Below, piece after piece: positions 25,519-32,726 of a DNA stretch of 64,000 bases. The DNA comes from an uncultured Eubacterium sp. (GTDB lineage Bacteria > Bacillota > Clostridia > Lachnospirales > Lachnospiraceae): contig CAJUDA010000016.1 of NCBI GenBank assembly GCA_910584875.1, positions 4,973 through 68,972 on the forward strand. The letters run 5' to 3'. Made by a program: the position numbers and the translations under genes. How positions within the stretch are numbered: the stretch's first letter is position 1; every line of letters begins with the position of its first letter. Under the pieces are notes generated by a model. The model had not been told where the DNA came from and did not search any database. It was given only the letters and a program-made list of their open reading frames with translations.

Positions 25519-27615
25519 TCACAAAGAACTGACATCCATCTTATCGAAATATGCCTTATTCCTTGTATAATAGTTACTATCAATTTCTTTTATATATCTG
25601 GCAATCCGTTTCAATTTAAAACATTTCTTTTTATCCTTGCCTGTATTATATATACTAAGGTGGAAATCTCCTGTTGTACCAGACTCGCCTTTATAAGTGT
25701 GCTGCAGCACTTTTCCTGCTATCTGTTCAGCACACTCCTGTCTGTTTTCCTTTTTCTCTTTTTCATTTGTTGCTCTGTCTGCATCTGGATGTTTAATACG
25801 ATTTCCATTTAAATAATATGCGGAATGCGCAAAAGTATCTGTTGCCACATGAAGCGCCATTCCATAAATAATAAGCATCTTATTTTTATTATTTACTTTA
25901 TGTTTTCCCAATACATTAGACCAGCTGACCCTCTTTTTCGTCTTTATATTATATACCCCTTTGGAATCAATTTTACTTTTCATACCATCAAATTCGTTAT
26001 TTGACATGAAAAAAGGCTTTCCAATCTCACTTTTCCCTTTACTGAACGCCTGTGCCAGTCTGGTGAGATAAATATAACATGAGACATAATTGATCGGCTT
26101 GTCTGACTTTGTTACAAAATACCCATGCCACTGCGGATAATCCTTCATCCCATATACATATTCATCATTCGCTACTGCCCCCAGTTTCAGCACCTTGAGA
26201 TTGTCTCCGGTTATCCCGCTGCCCTTTTTTTCTGTAAAGCCCTGGTGTGTGCTTCCGCCCCAGCGTCCTTCGACGTAATCCACATCCTGGTATCGTTCTG
26301 TCTCCGGCTCTTCCTGGTTCACCCCGGTCTCTGTTTCCTCCCACAGTTCCTCCGGCTCTGTCTTCCCTTTTTCCTTATATGCCTTTTTACAGGTGTCATA
26401 GATGCTCCGGGCATACCCATAATCCACCAGCCCGTACCCGTAGGATTCCTGTCCGCCGTATTTCTTCGCCCCGGCGTCCAGCGCCATACGGATCAGCCCC
26501 GCATCTGCCTCCCTGTCCTGCTGCCACAGCAGGGACGCCACCCCGGTGACATGGGGCGCCGCCAGGCTGGTCCCCCCGCAGGTCATAAGCCCTCCCAGCA
26601 TCCCCGTGGAGAGGATCTGCTCCCCCGGCGCTACCAGCTCCAGACTGCTTCCCCGGGCGCTGTTCTCCGAGACCCTCCCGTCCGTGCCGACGGAGCCGAC
26701 CGCCACCGTCTCTTCATACGCTGCCAGGTACTCGACTGTTTTCCCGTTCCCTGCCGCCGCGATGACCAGGATGTCATGCCATGCCGCCCGCCGGATGGCA
26801 CGGTGGAGCGCCTCGGAATCTTTTGCCGTGCCGAGGCTCAGGTTCAGGATATCCACTTTCTTTTCAACCGCCCAGTCAATGGCTGCGATGATCTGGCTGA
26901 CCCGTGCCTGGTTGTTCTCATCCAGGACACGCGCCGAATACAGCTCCACATCCGGGTTGACCCCGGTGATCCCTGTCTGGTTGTCTTTTGCCGCGATGAT
27001 CCCGGCGACTGCAGTCCCGTGCCCGGTGCAGTCCTCATAGACCGGGGAGATCCCCTCCTGTCCCGGGACAAAGTTTTTCCGCTCTTTTACATCTATGTCC
27101 TCACTGTCATCGATGCCGGAGTCGACCAGCGCCACGCGGATCTTTTTCCCCTGTGCCTTTTTCTCCGCCGTCTGCTTCTCCGGTTTCTTTTCCCTGCTGT
27201 CTGCCAGGTTTACGATATCCATGTTCCATTCCGGCTCTTCTGTTTCTTTTCTATCGCTCTGTCCTGCTTTTTTCTGCGGCGTCTTTTTCCCGCTCCCCTG
27301 TACACAGATGTCCTCCTCGATCAGGTCCACGCGGTCATCCTGCCTCAGTTCCTTTGCTTCCTGTCCGGTCAGCTCCGCGGTGAAGGTTTCTGCCTCCTCC
27401 AGCACCTCTTCCGACTGCCCGTCAGTGACAGAATCATACTCCTCTGTCAGTTCCTCAAATTCCTCTCTGCCCTCTGCCGTGATGATGTACGTCTTCTGTG
27501 CTTCCTTCCCCTGCGCTGTGGCGGTGGGAGCCTGCACCGGCAGTCCGCTCCCCAGCAGTGCCGTCGCCAGTGCCACGGCGGCAGTCCTCTGTAACCATTT
27601 TCTCTCTCTTTTCAC
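25519..27615 (-). CDS. Subtilisin-like serine protease fused to a C-terminal His/Asp-rich domain
   Basis: 698 residues, GTG start with AGGGGG upstream. Signal peptide about 1-35; I9-type propeptide about 40-105 (KTYIITAEGREEFEELTEEY); S8 catalytic domain about 155-405 with Asp165 (VALVDSGID), His199 (CTGHGTAVAG), oxyanion Asn290 (AAAGNG) and Ser350 (CGGTSLAAPH) all present. After a Glu-rich linker, residues 470-698 form a second domain containing MALHVATDTFAHS (His589, Asp593, His597) and HPDAD (His609), resembling the metal sites of zinc-dependent phospholipase C/DUF6765-like helical proteins. I infer a secreted two-domain enzyme. It heads an operon with three lipoproteins. Confidence 0.85.
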   Translation of the reverse strand: MKRERKWLQRTAAVALATALLGSGLPVQAPTATAQGKEAQKTYIITAEGREEFEELTEEYDSVTDGQSEEVLEEAETFTAELTGQEAKELRQDDRVDLIEEDICVQGSGKKTPQKKAGQSDRKETEEPEWNMDIVNLADSREKKPEKQTAEKKAQGKKIRVALVDSGIDDSEDIDVKERKNFVPGQEGISPVYEDCTGHGTAVAGIIAAKDNQTGITGVNPDVELYSARVLDENNQARVSQIIAAIDWAVEKKVDILNLSLGTAKDSEALHRAIRRAAWHDILVIAAAGNGKTVEYLAAYEETVAVGSVGTDGRVSENSARGSSLELVAPGEQILSTGMLGGLMTCGGTSLAAPHVTGVASLLWQQDREADAGLIRMALDAGAKKYGGQESYGYGLVDYGYARSIYDTCKKAYKEKGKTEPEELWEETETGVNQEEPETERYQDVDYVEGRWGGSTHQGFTEKKGSGITGDNLKVLKLGAVANDEYVYGMKDYPQWHGYFVTKSDKPINYVSCYIYLTRLAQAFSKGKSEIGKPFFMSNNEFDGMKSKIDSKGVYNIKTKKRVSWSNVLGKHKVNNKNKMLIIYGMALHVATDTFAHSAYYLNGNRIKHPDADRATNEKEKKENRQECAEQIAGKVLQHTYKGESGTTGDFHLSIYNTGKDKKKCFKLKRIARYIKEIDSNYYTRNKAYFDKMDVSSL

Positions 27616-27650
27616 TTCAATATATCCCCCTTTTTATAGATTTAAAACCT

Positions 27651-27679
27651 ATTATAACAGAGTTTACACTACGTTTACA
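27651..27679 (-). promoter_or_regulatory. Subtilase/lipoprotein operon promoter
   Basis: A perfect TATAAT lies 17 bases from a weak -35 TGTAAA. The heptamer TGTAAAC occurs twice, four bases apart, over the -35 and spacer, and could be an operator. Confidence 0.55.
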
Positions 27680-27811
27680 GGAGCTATAGTTCCGGTTACT
27701 CTGGAATTGTGTAATTTTTTTGTGAAACTTTTGTGTCCTGATACAGCGGATGCCAATCTGAACCCGCTATGGTTCAAATCAGAGCCGCAAAACAAAATCG
27801 TGAAAATCCCA

Positions 27812-27841
27812 TAAAAAAAGCGTCGGGATAAGCCGACGCTT
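27812..27841 (-). terminator. Second terminator-like hairpin
   Basis: AAGCGTCGG and CCGACGCTT are perfect inverted arms around GATAAG, with a T-run in minus-strand sense. Confidence 0.7.
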
Positions 27842-27842
27842 C

Positions 27843-27867
27843 CAAGAACGACCGACGGTCGTTCTTG
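27843..27867. repeat. Perfect 25-base palindrome
   Basis: CAAGAACGACCG and CGGTCGTTCTTG are exact 12-base inverted arms around a single A. With a one-base centre it is more like a protein-binding site or a repeat-element end than a terminator. Confidence 0.7.
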
Positions 27868-27892
27868 CTCCGCACGAAGCGAACTTTTCTAT

Positions 27893-27928
27893 ATAAAAAA
27901 AGACAGCCTGCCATTACACAGACTGCCT
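27893..27928 (-). terminator. Terminator of the NlpC/P60 gene
   Basis: Minus strand: GGCAGTCTG, 8-base loop, CAGGCTGTC, then TTTTTTT. The stem has G-T pairs. Confidence 0.75.
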
Positions 27929-27944
27929 CATAAATTTCCAATTT

Positions 27945-29402
27945 TTATCCGATCACACGCCTTGCACAATATGGTGTACGATAACGCATATTGCTGGTAG
28001 TGATCCCTGTCCTCGGATTGCTCGCATGTACGACGCGTCCTCCACCAATGCAGATCGCTACATGGTTCACGCGTCCTCCACTGGAATAGAAGATCAGGTC
28101 TCCCGGTCTCGCCTCTGATACTTTAATCTTCTTTCCTGTCCGGGACTGTTCACCGGATGTTCGTGGTAAATGAATACCAAACTTCTTAAATATCGACATG
28201 GTAAAACCGGAACAATCCGTACCCTTCGTCAGACTTGAACCACCATAGACGTAAGGGTTTCCCACAAACCGGAGTGCATAGGATGCAATCGCAGATCCGT
28301 CGCCGCTTCCCAGTACGCTTCCGCCGCCGCCTGTATCGGACTCACCAGAGCCGCCAGAACCACTGGAGCCGCCGGAGCCGGTATCCGGTTCAGAACTGCC
28401 GCCACCAGAGCCGCTGCTGCCACCGGAACCGGAATTGGAGCCGGATGACCCCTTTTGGGAACTGCTCTTCTTACTGCTGCCACCAGAATTACTCTTACTG
28501 CCCGAACTCTTTTTGCTGCTGGAGCTCTGACCGCTGCTGTTATTATTTTGGGAAGCCGCTCTCTCTGCTGCCTTCTGCTCCTGTCTCTCTGCTTCCTCTG
28601 CTGCCGCTTTCCGCCGCTCTTCTTCCCGCTCTTCCTCAATCGATACTGCCTTCTTAAACTGGACAGTAACCTTTACATACTCTTTGGATACATATCCGCT
28701 CGTATCACCATCCACACAGATCTTCGCCCATTCCGAATCCTCTTTCAGAACCTCATAGCTCTCCTCACCGGAGATCAGGGTAAGAACGGTAGCCTCTGTA
28801 CTTTTCTCTTCCCGGACACGCAGTGTCTCTGTCGTGACTGTCGCCCACTTCGTCCCGAAGTCATCAATCAGTTTCTCTGCACTATACCCGATCGCCAGAT
28901 AATCCTTCATAATATATCCGGTGACAGAACCCGACTTGATCTGTACCCAGTCACCTTTTGTAGCTGTGATCGTGGCCGCGCTGCCACGATACAGCTTACC
29001 AACGATCTCCGCCTTCGTAGTAGGACTCTTTCTTATATTTACATAATCTGCCGCAATGGAAATACCCACATTGGCATATTCAGACTCCGGCTTCGGCGTC
29101 GCACTGGCTTTTGGTTTCACCGTAGGTTCCGGCGTTGCACCATTTACTGCCGTCCCGCTGACCGTCGTATCCGTTCCATTTGTTTTCGTTACATCATCAT
29201 CAAAAGCTACGATTGCCTCAGGATCCGTCTGGTTCGCTCCCGTCTGCACGGAGCAGTACTGATCCAGTGTATATGACATACCTGCCAGTTCTGTCTCTGT
29301 ACCCATAGTAGTAGATCTCGAAACTATGTAATGGCCAAACACACCAAAAGATAAAACGAGAGTTGCACCCAATGCGATCCTGACTACCTTCCTCTGCTGC
29401 AT
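27945..29402 (-). CDS. Cell-wall hydrolase with SH3 domains and NlpC/P60 endopeptidase
   Basis: 485 residues. Signal or signal-anchor segment at 1-30 (VVRIALGATLVLSFGVFGHY); two bacterial SH3 domains at about 115-250 (YVNIRKSPTTKAEIVGKLY; TLRVREEKSTEATVLTLI); a charged helix (EEEREEERRKAAAEEAERQE); a long Ser/Gly/Lys linker; and NlpC/P60 at about 370-485 with the catalytic Cys in GTDCSGFTMSIF, His in RVNHVAICIG and a further polar residue in VVHASN. It cleaves peptidoglycan stem peptides outside the membrane. The start is ATG 29402 (GGAGGG 7 bases upstream), not a TTG 15 bases earlier. It is monocistronic. Confidence 0.93.
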   Translation of the reverse strand: MQQRKVVRIALGATLVLSFGVFGHYIVSRSTTMGTETELAGMSYTLDQYCSVQTGANQTDPEAIVAFDDDVTKTNGTDTTVSGTAVNGATPEPTVKPKASATPKPESEYANVGISIAADYVNIRKSPTTKAEIVGKLYRGSAATITATKGDWVQIKSGSVTGYIMKDYLAIGYSAEKLIDDFGTKWATVTTETLRVREEKSTEATVLTLISGEESYEVLKEDSEWAKICVDGDTSGYVSKEYVKVTVQFKKAVSIEEEREEERRKAAAEEAERQEQKAAERAASQNNNSSGQSSSSKKSSGSKSNSGGSSKKSSSQKGSSGSNSGSGGSSGSGGGSSEPDTGSGGSSGSGGSGESDTGGGGSVLGSGDGSAIASYALRFVGNPYVYGGSSLTKGTDCSGFTMSIFKKFGIHLPRTSGEQSRTGKKIKVSEARPGDLIFYSSGGRVNHVAICIGGGRVVHASNPRTGITTSNMRYRTPYCARRVIG

Positions 29403-29476
29403 ATATTTTCCCTCCAATATCGGTTCTCCCCAAAAACATCATCTTAATTGTTACAAAATTATTAACTGTGTTTTTC

Positions 29477-29505
29477 AGTATAACAACTCTGCGGTCATCT
29501 GTCAA
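29477..29505 (-). promoter_or_regulatory. Promoter of the NlpC/P60 gene
   Basis: A perfect TTGACA, 17 bases, TATACT on the minus strand. The long leader (about 70 bases) before the ATG contains no clear hairpin. Confidence 0.8.
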
Positions 29506-29647
29506 GCTATGAAATAGCGTTTTTTTTACATATTTTTCCCAGTTCCTCCCAACCGCCCAAAAAACCACCATTTTATTCTACAACAAGTGACTATTTTCCC
29601 TTTCCTGTCCCGGTGTGATATGTTATAATCTTCCTATAAAAGAGTTC

Positions 29648-29681
29648 GCTCAATGGCAGATTCTAATTGGCGCCGTCGAGC
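29648..29681 (+). repeat. Dispersed hairpin repeat, copy B (in a leader)
   Basis: GCTCAATGGC and GCCGTCGAGC pair at 9 of 10 positions around a loop containing TCTAATTG. It sits between a TATAAT at 29624 and the RBS of the small membrane protein gene, so it should be transcribed as a leader hairpin. Confidence 0.65.
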
Positions 29682-29698
29682 CAGAAGGGAGAGTTTCT

Positions 29699-30040
29699 AT
29701 GGGTACACGCATGAAAACGATGTTGTCATATTACGCTAAACTGGCGGGAGGTACATGGGAAGACGGTCAGCCCCTGACGCCGGAAAAAGCAGAGACCGCC
29801 AAAAAGGAGCTGCTGATACAGATCGGTTTTTTCCAGCATGAACGGCTGATCCATCTGATCGTGACCGTCCTTTTCGCTGTACTTACCGTCATCACCCTTC
29901 TTGCCAATCTGTTTCTGCAGGAGCCGCTCCTTCTTGTATTATCCCTGCTCTTCCTGGTTCTTCTGATCCCCTATATCCGGCATTACTATCTGCTTGAAAA
30001 CGGGGTCCAGAAATTATATGAATACTATGATGCCTTATGA
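29699..30040 (+). CDS. Small membrane protein, 113 residues
   Basis: Not recognised. The start at 29699 is chosen because GGGAGAG lies about 8 bases upstream; an earlier in-frame ATG at 29615 would translate the -10 box and the repeat. A soluble N-terminal part of about 50 residues (LSYYAKLAGGTWEDGQPLTPEKAE) is followed by two hydrophobic segments (LIVTVLFAVLTVITLLANLF and LLLVLSLLFLVLLIPY) and a short charged tail with several Tyr. It overlaps the convergent ridA by 6 bases and is flanked on both sides by copies of the hairpin repeat. Confidence 0.75.
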   Translation: MGTRMKTMLSYYAKLAGGTWEDGQPLTPEKAETAKKELLIQIGFFQHERLIHLIVTVLFAVLTVITLLANLFLQEPLLLVLSLLFLVLLIPYIRHYYLLENGVQKLYEYYDAL

Positions 30041-30424
30041 CGCCGTTGAGCTAGCCACAACCGCTTCGATTTCGATCAATACATCCTTTGGCAGCCGCGC
30101 CACCTCCACACACGAACGCGCCGGGCAGTCTGCCTGAAAATATTTTGAATAGACTTCGTTTACTTTTGCAAAATCATTCATGTCTTTGATAAATACGACC
30201 GTTTTGACTGTATCTCCGATCTTTGCCCCTGCTGCCTGGATCAGCGCCGCCAGATTACCGATCGCCTGGTCTGCCTGCTCTTCAATCCCTCCCTGTACCA
30301 GTTCACCGGTCTCAGGTATGATGGGGATCACGCCGGATGTAAATATGAATCCATTTACCTCAACTGCCTGGGAATAGGGACCGATCGCTGCCGGCGCCTT
30401 TTCTGTAGAAATGATTTTTTTCAT
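30035..30424 (-). CDS. ridA: RidA family deaminase
   Basis: 129 residues. RidA proteins hydrolyse reactive 2-aminoacrylate and related imines released by PLP enzymes. Hallmarks: IGPYSQAVEVNGFIFTSGVIP near the N-terminus, then a C-terminal signature CPARSCVEVARLPKDVLIEIEAV with the substrate Arg and Glu. The start at 30424 has AGAGGT 9 bases upstream and gives the usual MKKIISTEKAPAAIGPYSQA; an earlier in-frame ATG would add 29 atypical residues. The family normally ends soon after IEIEAV; here five extra residues (SSTAS) come from an overlapping repeat. Confidence 0.95.
   Translation of the reverse strand: MKKIISTEKAPAAIGPYSQAVEVNGFIFTSGVIPIIPETGELVQGGIEEQADQAIGNLAALIQAAGAKIGDTVKTVVFIKDMNDFAKVNEVYSKYFQADCPARSCVEVARLPKDVLIEIEAVVASSTAS
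30038..30052 (-). repeat. Dispersed hairpin repeat, copy C (half-length, inside ridA)
   Basis: AGCTCAACGGCG in minus-strand sense matches the left arm of copy A exactly except for one base. It encodes the last residues of RidA (SSTAS) and overlaps the stop of the convergent gene. Confidence 0.55.
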
Positions 30425-30567
30425 GATAATGATACCTCTTCTTTCTATGAATTTATATCTTTTTTCAGTATAACGCATTCTTTCCCAGTTTTCACTAGTT
30501 TTTTTCCGCAATGTCTAGTATACTAGTAGTTATCAACTTCCAGAAGAAGAAAACAGAAAGGATCATT

Positions 30568-31419
30568 ATGACTGAAGAACAAAAATTACTGGGCAATACC
30601 GCCCGCCTTTATATGATCAAAAAGACGAAATTCGGGATCTATCTCGGTTCCGGTGAGTTTCCCGGACTGGAGATCCTGCTCCCAAACAACCAGGTGCCGG
30701 AAGGGATCCAGACAGGCGATGCGATCGAGGTATTTCTATATAAAGACTCAGAAGACCGCCTGATCGCTACTACATCTGTCCCCTATGTGACACTGTATGA
30801 GACAGCTCCGCTTCAGGTTACAGATGTCACCAATATCGGAGCGTTTCTGAACTGGGGACTGGCAAAGGATCTGTTTCTCCCCTTCAAGGAACAGACGAAA
30901 CGGGTCCATATGGGAGATACCGTACTCGTTGCCCTGTATATTGATAAGAGCGACCGGCTCTGTGCTACCATGCATGTCTATGATTACCTTTACAACGACA
31001 GCGGCTACCAGAAAGGGGATAACGTACACGGAAGAGTATACGAGATCATAGACGCATTCGGTGTATTCGTCGCCGTAGATGACAAATATTCAGCGCTGAT
31101 CCCCCATAATGAAATGACCCGTGACCTCCATGTGGGGGATGAGATCGACGCCCGGGTCAAGGATATCACAGAAGACGGTAAACTGACGCTCAGTCTTCAG
31201 CAGAAGCTGAAAGTGCAGATGGGGATGGACGCGGAACAGATCCTTACACGGCTGGAAGCTGCCGGCGGATTTCTCCCCTTTCACGACAAGACCTCACCGG
31301 AGATCATCAAACGGGAATTCCAGATCAGCAAGGCAGCCTTCAAACGTGCCATCGGCAGGCTGATGAAAAAGAAAAAGATCGAAATCACCGAGGAAGGGAT
31401 CCGGTTAAAAGAGGATTAA
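30568..31419 (+). CDS. cvfB: S1 RNA-binding protein of the CvfB/YitL family
   Basis: 283 residues with tandem S1-like OB domains (about 1-60, 65-130 and 145-215; for example GRVYEIIDAFGVFVAVDDKYSALIPHNE) and a C-terminal winged-helix (KREFQISKAAFKRAIGRLMKKKKI). This is the layout of CvfB, an RNA-binding factor affecting virulence and stress in Gram-positives. The start at 30568 (AAAGGA 6 bases upstream) gives MTEEQKLLGNTARL. It is monocistronic and closed by a terminator. Targets are not visible. Confidence 0.92.
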   Translation: MTEEQKLLGNTARLYMIKKTKFGIYLGSGEFPGLEILLPNNQVPEGIQTGDAIEVFLYKDSEDRLIATTSVPYVTLYETAPLQVTDVTNIGAFLNWGLAKDLFLPFKEQTKRVHMGDTVLVALYIDKSDRLCATMHVYDYLYNDSGYQKGDNVHGRVYEIIDAFGVFVAVDDKYSALIPHNEMTRDLHVGDEIDARVKDITEDGKLTLSLQQKLKVQMGMDAEQILTRLEAAGGFLPFHDKTSPEIIKREFQISKAAFKRAIGRLMKKKKIEITEEGIRLKED

Positions 31420-31443
31420 CCCAACACCGGGGAACAGAAAGAA

Positions 31444-31471
31444 AATGCGCCGGCTCAATAACCGGCGCATT
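31444..31471. terminator. Terminator between cvfB and the convergent yvyF
   Basis: AATGCGCCGG and CCGGCGCATT are perfect arms around CTCAATAA, with a TATT run on the plus strand. Confidence 0.85.
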
Positions 31472-31501
31472 ATTAGTCGCAGTGTATAGAATCCTCATGG
31501 G

Positions 31502-31915
31502 CTAATTGTCCAGGAACCTCATGCGGCTCTCTGAAGACTTCTTCGGCTTCATGGCAACTCCTTCCGGCTTTTTGCCGAGTCCTGCCGCCTGCCGCAGATT
31601 GTTCGACAGCGTATTTTTGCAGGTATCGCAATAACGCCCTGTCTTGATTGTTTTACCGCAGCTCTCACAGGGCAGCCCGATCGGTGAATCGTCAGTAAAC
31701 ACAAGACGTTCCTCGCGGATCCACGTCTTGATCTGTCTCACACTGACATCCATATCTGCGGAAATCACCTGGATATCTGCATTGGGATTTTCCCGCACAT
31801 ATTTCTTTACTTCAATAAACTTATCTTCTATTCGTTTCTGACAGGAGGGACAAATCCTTTGTCCCTGGATGTAGTTAAATAATTTACCGCATCCCTTACA
31901 TGTAATGATCTCCAT
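31502..31915 (-). CDS. yvyF: YvyF-like flagellar operon protein (TIGR03826 type)
   Basis: 137 residues with two zinc-knuckle pairs, CKGCGK...CPSC at the N-terminus and CESCGK...CDTC in the middle, separated by a helical DNA-binding-like segment (VISADMDVSVRQIKTWIREE). This matches the small YvyF protein found next to comFC and flgM in Bacillus; its role is unclear but tied to flagellar or competence operons. The start at 31915 has AAGGAGG 8 bases upstream. It lies 17 bases after comFC. FlgM is not seen next to it here. Confidence 0.85.
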   Translation of the reverse strand: MEIITCKGCGKLFNYIQGQRICPSCQKRIEDKFIEVKKYVRENPNADIQVISADMDVSVRQIKTWIREERLVFTDDSPIGLPCESCGKTIKTGRYCDTCKNTLSNNLRQAAGLGKKPEGVAMKPKKSSESRMRFLDN

Positions 31916-31932
31916 ATTCGTATCCTCCTTTT

Positions 31933-32649
31933 TTAACAAGCACTGCCAATACAAAGGCAGATAAAATACACTTTTTCCACTCCGGCTTCCCGCAGAGTGC
32001 TCCCGCATGCCTCCAGTGTCGCTCCGGTCGTATAAATGTCGTCTACCATAAGTACGCGCCGATACGCTGAAAGCTCCTGCTGCCGGGCAGCATTGATCAC
32101 AAAAGCATTTTTTACATTATCCCGGCGGCGTCTGTGATCCAGCCCTTTCTGGGGTGAAGTATAACGTACGCGCAAAAGGGCGTCTTCTATTACCGGGATA
32201 CCCGTCCCCTCACCGATCACTTCTGCGATACAGGCAGCCTGATTGAATCCACGATACCATCTTCTTCGCCAGTGCAGCGGCACCGGTACGATGCAGTCCG
32301 GTCCCCACAGCTGCAGCATATTATATTTATGCGCCAGCAGTTCCGTACCATAAAATTTCCCGTCTGCCAGGCAACCCCTGTACTTGAGATCTCCAATCGC
32401 CCTCTTCATACTGTCCGTATAAACCCAGAGCGCCGTTCCCTGTTCCAGAGCACTTTTCCTGCCGCTGCAGTCCGGGCAGTACTCCTGCTCCAGAGAAGCA
32501 ACCGGTTTCCCGCAATGCCGGCAACACGGTTCTGTCACTATGGGAAGTCTGGTGCGGCAGACTCCGCAGATCCCTTTTTCATTTCGCAGCAATATAGTTC
32601 CACACACCGGACATTTTGCCGGAAATAATAATTCCATGATCCTCCTCAT
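31933..32649 (-). CDS. comFC: ComFC-like phosphoribosyltransferase-fold protein
   Basis: 238 residues. An N-terminal double zinc ribbon (CPVCGTILLRNEKGICGVC and CCRHCGKPV...CPDCSGR) and a type I PRTase fold with the PRPP loop RVLMVDDIYTTGATLEACG near residue 205. ComFC/ComF helps incoming single-stranded DNA during natural transformation in Gram-positives, but homologues are widespread. Two starts are possible (32649 or 32637); AGGAGG is close to the second, and the family usually begins MELLFP. It is followed closely by yvyF. Confidence 0.9.
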   Translation of the reverse strand: MRRIMELLFPAKCPVCGTILLRNEKGICGVCRTRLPIVTEPCCRHCGKPVASLEQEYCPDCSGRKSALEQGTALWVYTDSMKRAIGDLKYRGCLADGKFYGTELLAHKYNMLQLWGPDCIVPVPLHWRRRWYRGFNQAACIAEVIGEGTGIPVIEDALLRVRYTSPQKGLDHRRRRDNVKNAFVINAARQQELSAYRRVLMVDDIYTTGATLEACGSTLREAGVEKVYFICLCIGSAC

Positions 32650-32726
32650 ACCCCTGCTCTTATCCCTCTCCCTCTATCATAACAAATTACAACGTATTTT
32701 GCATCTTTTTTTTAATGAAATCCCGA

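Larger units (their letters stand above)
27616..27944 (-). other. 329-base gene-free stretch upstream of the subtilase
   Basis: It holds, from left to right, the subtilase promoter (27651-27679), a possible decayed hairpin with TCTGAACC and GGTTCAAATCAGA near 27754-27782, a terminator-like hairpin (27812-27841), a perfect 25-base palindrome (27843-27867) and the terminator of the NlpC/P60 gene (27893-27928). No convincing ORF is seen. Confidence 0.7.

Noticed and set aside
26125..27594. A 489-codon open frame on the plus strand opposite the subtilase
   Set aside because: It is antisense to a protein with complete S8 motifs and has a composition typical of a shadow frame.
28229..28639. Ala/Val/Arg-rich frames over the NlpC/P60 linker on both strands
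   Set aside because: They arise from the repetitive Ser/Gly codons of the linker.
29648..30052. Integron gene cassette formed by copies B and C around the membrane-protein gene
   Set aside because: The core heptamers fit GTTRRRY, but the hairpins are much shorter than attC sites, copy C is only a half, and no integrase is seen in the window.
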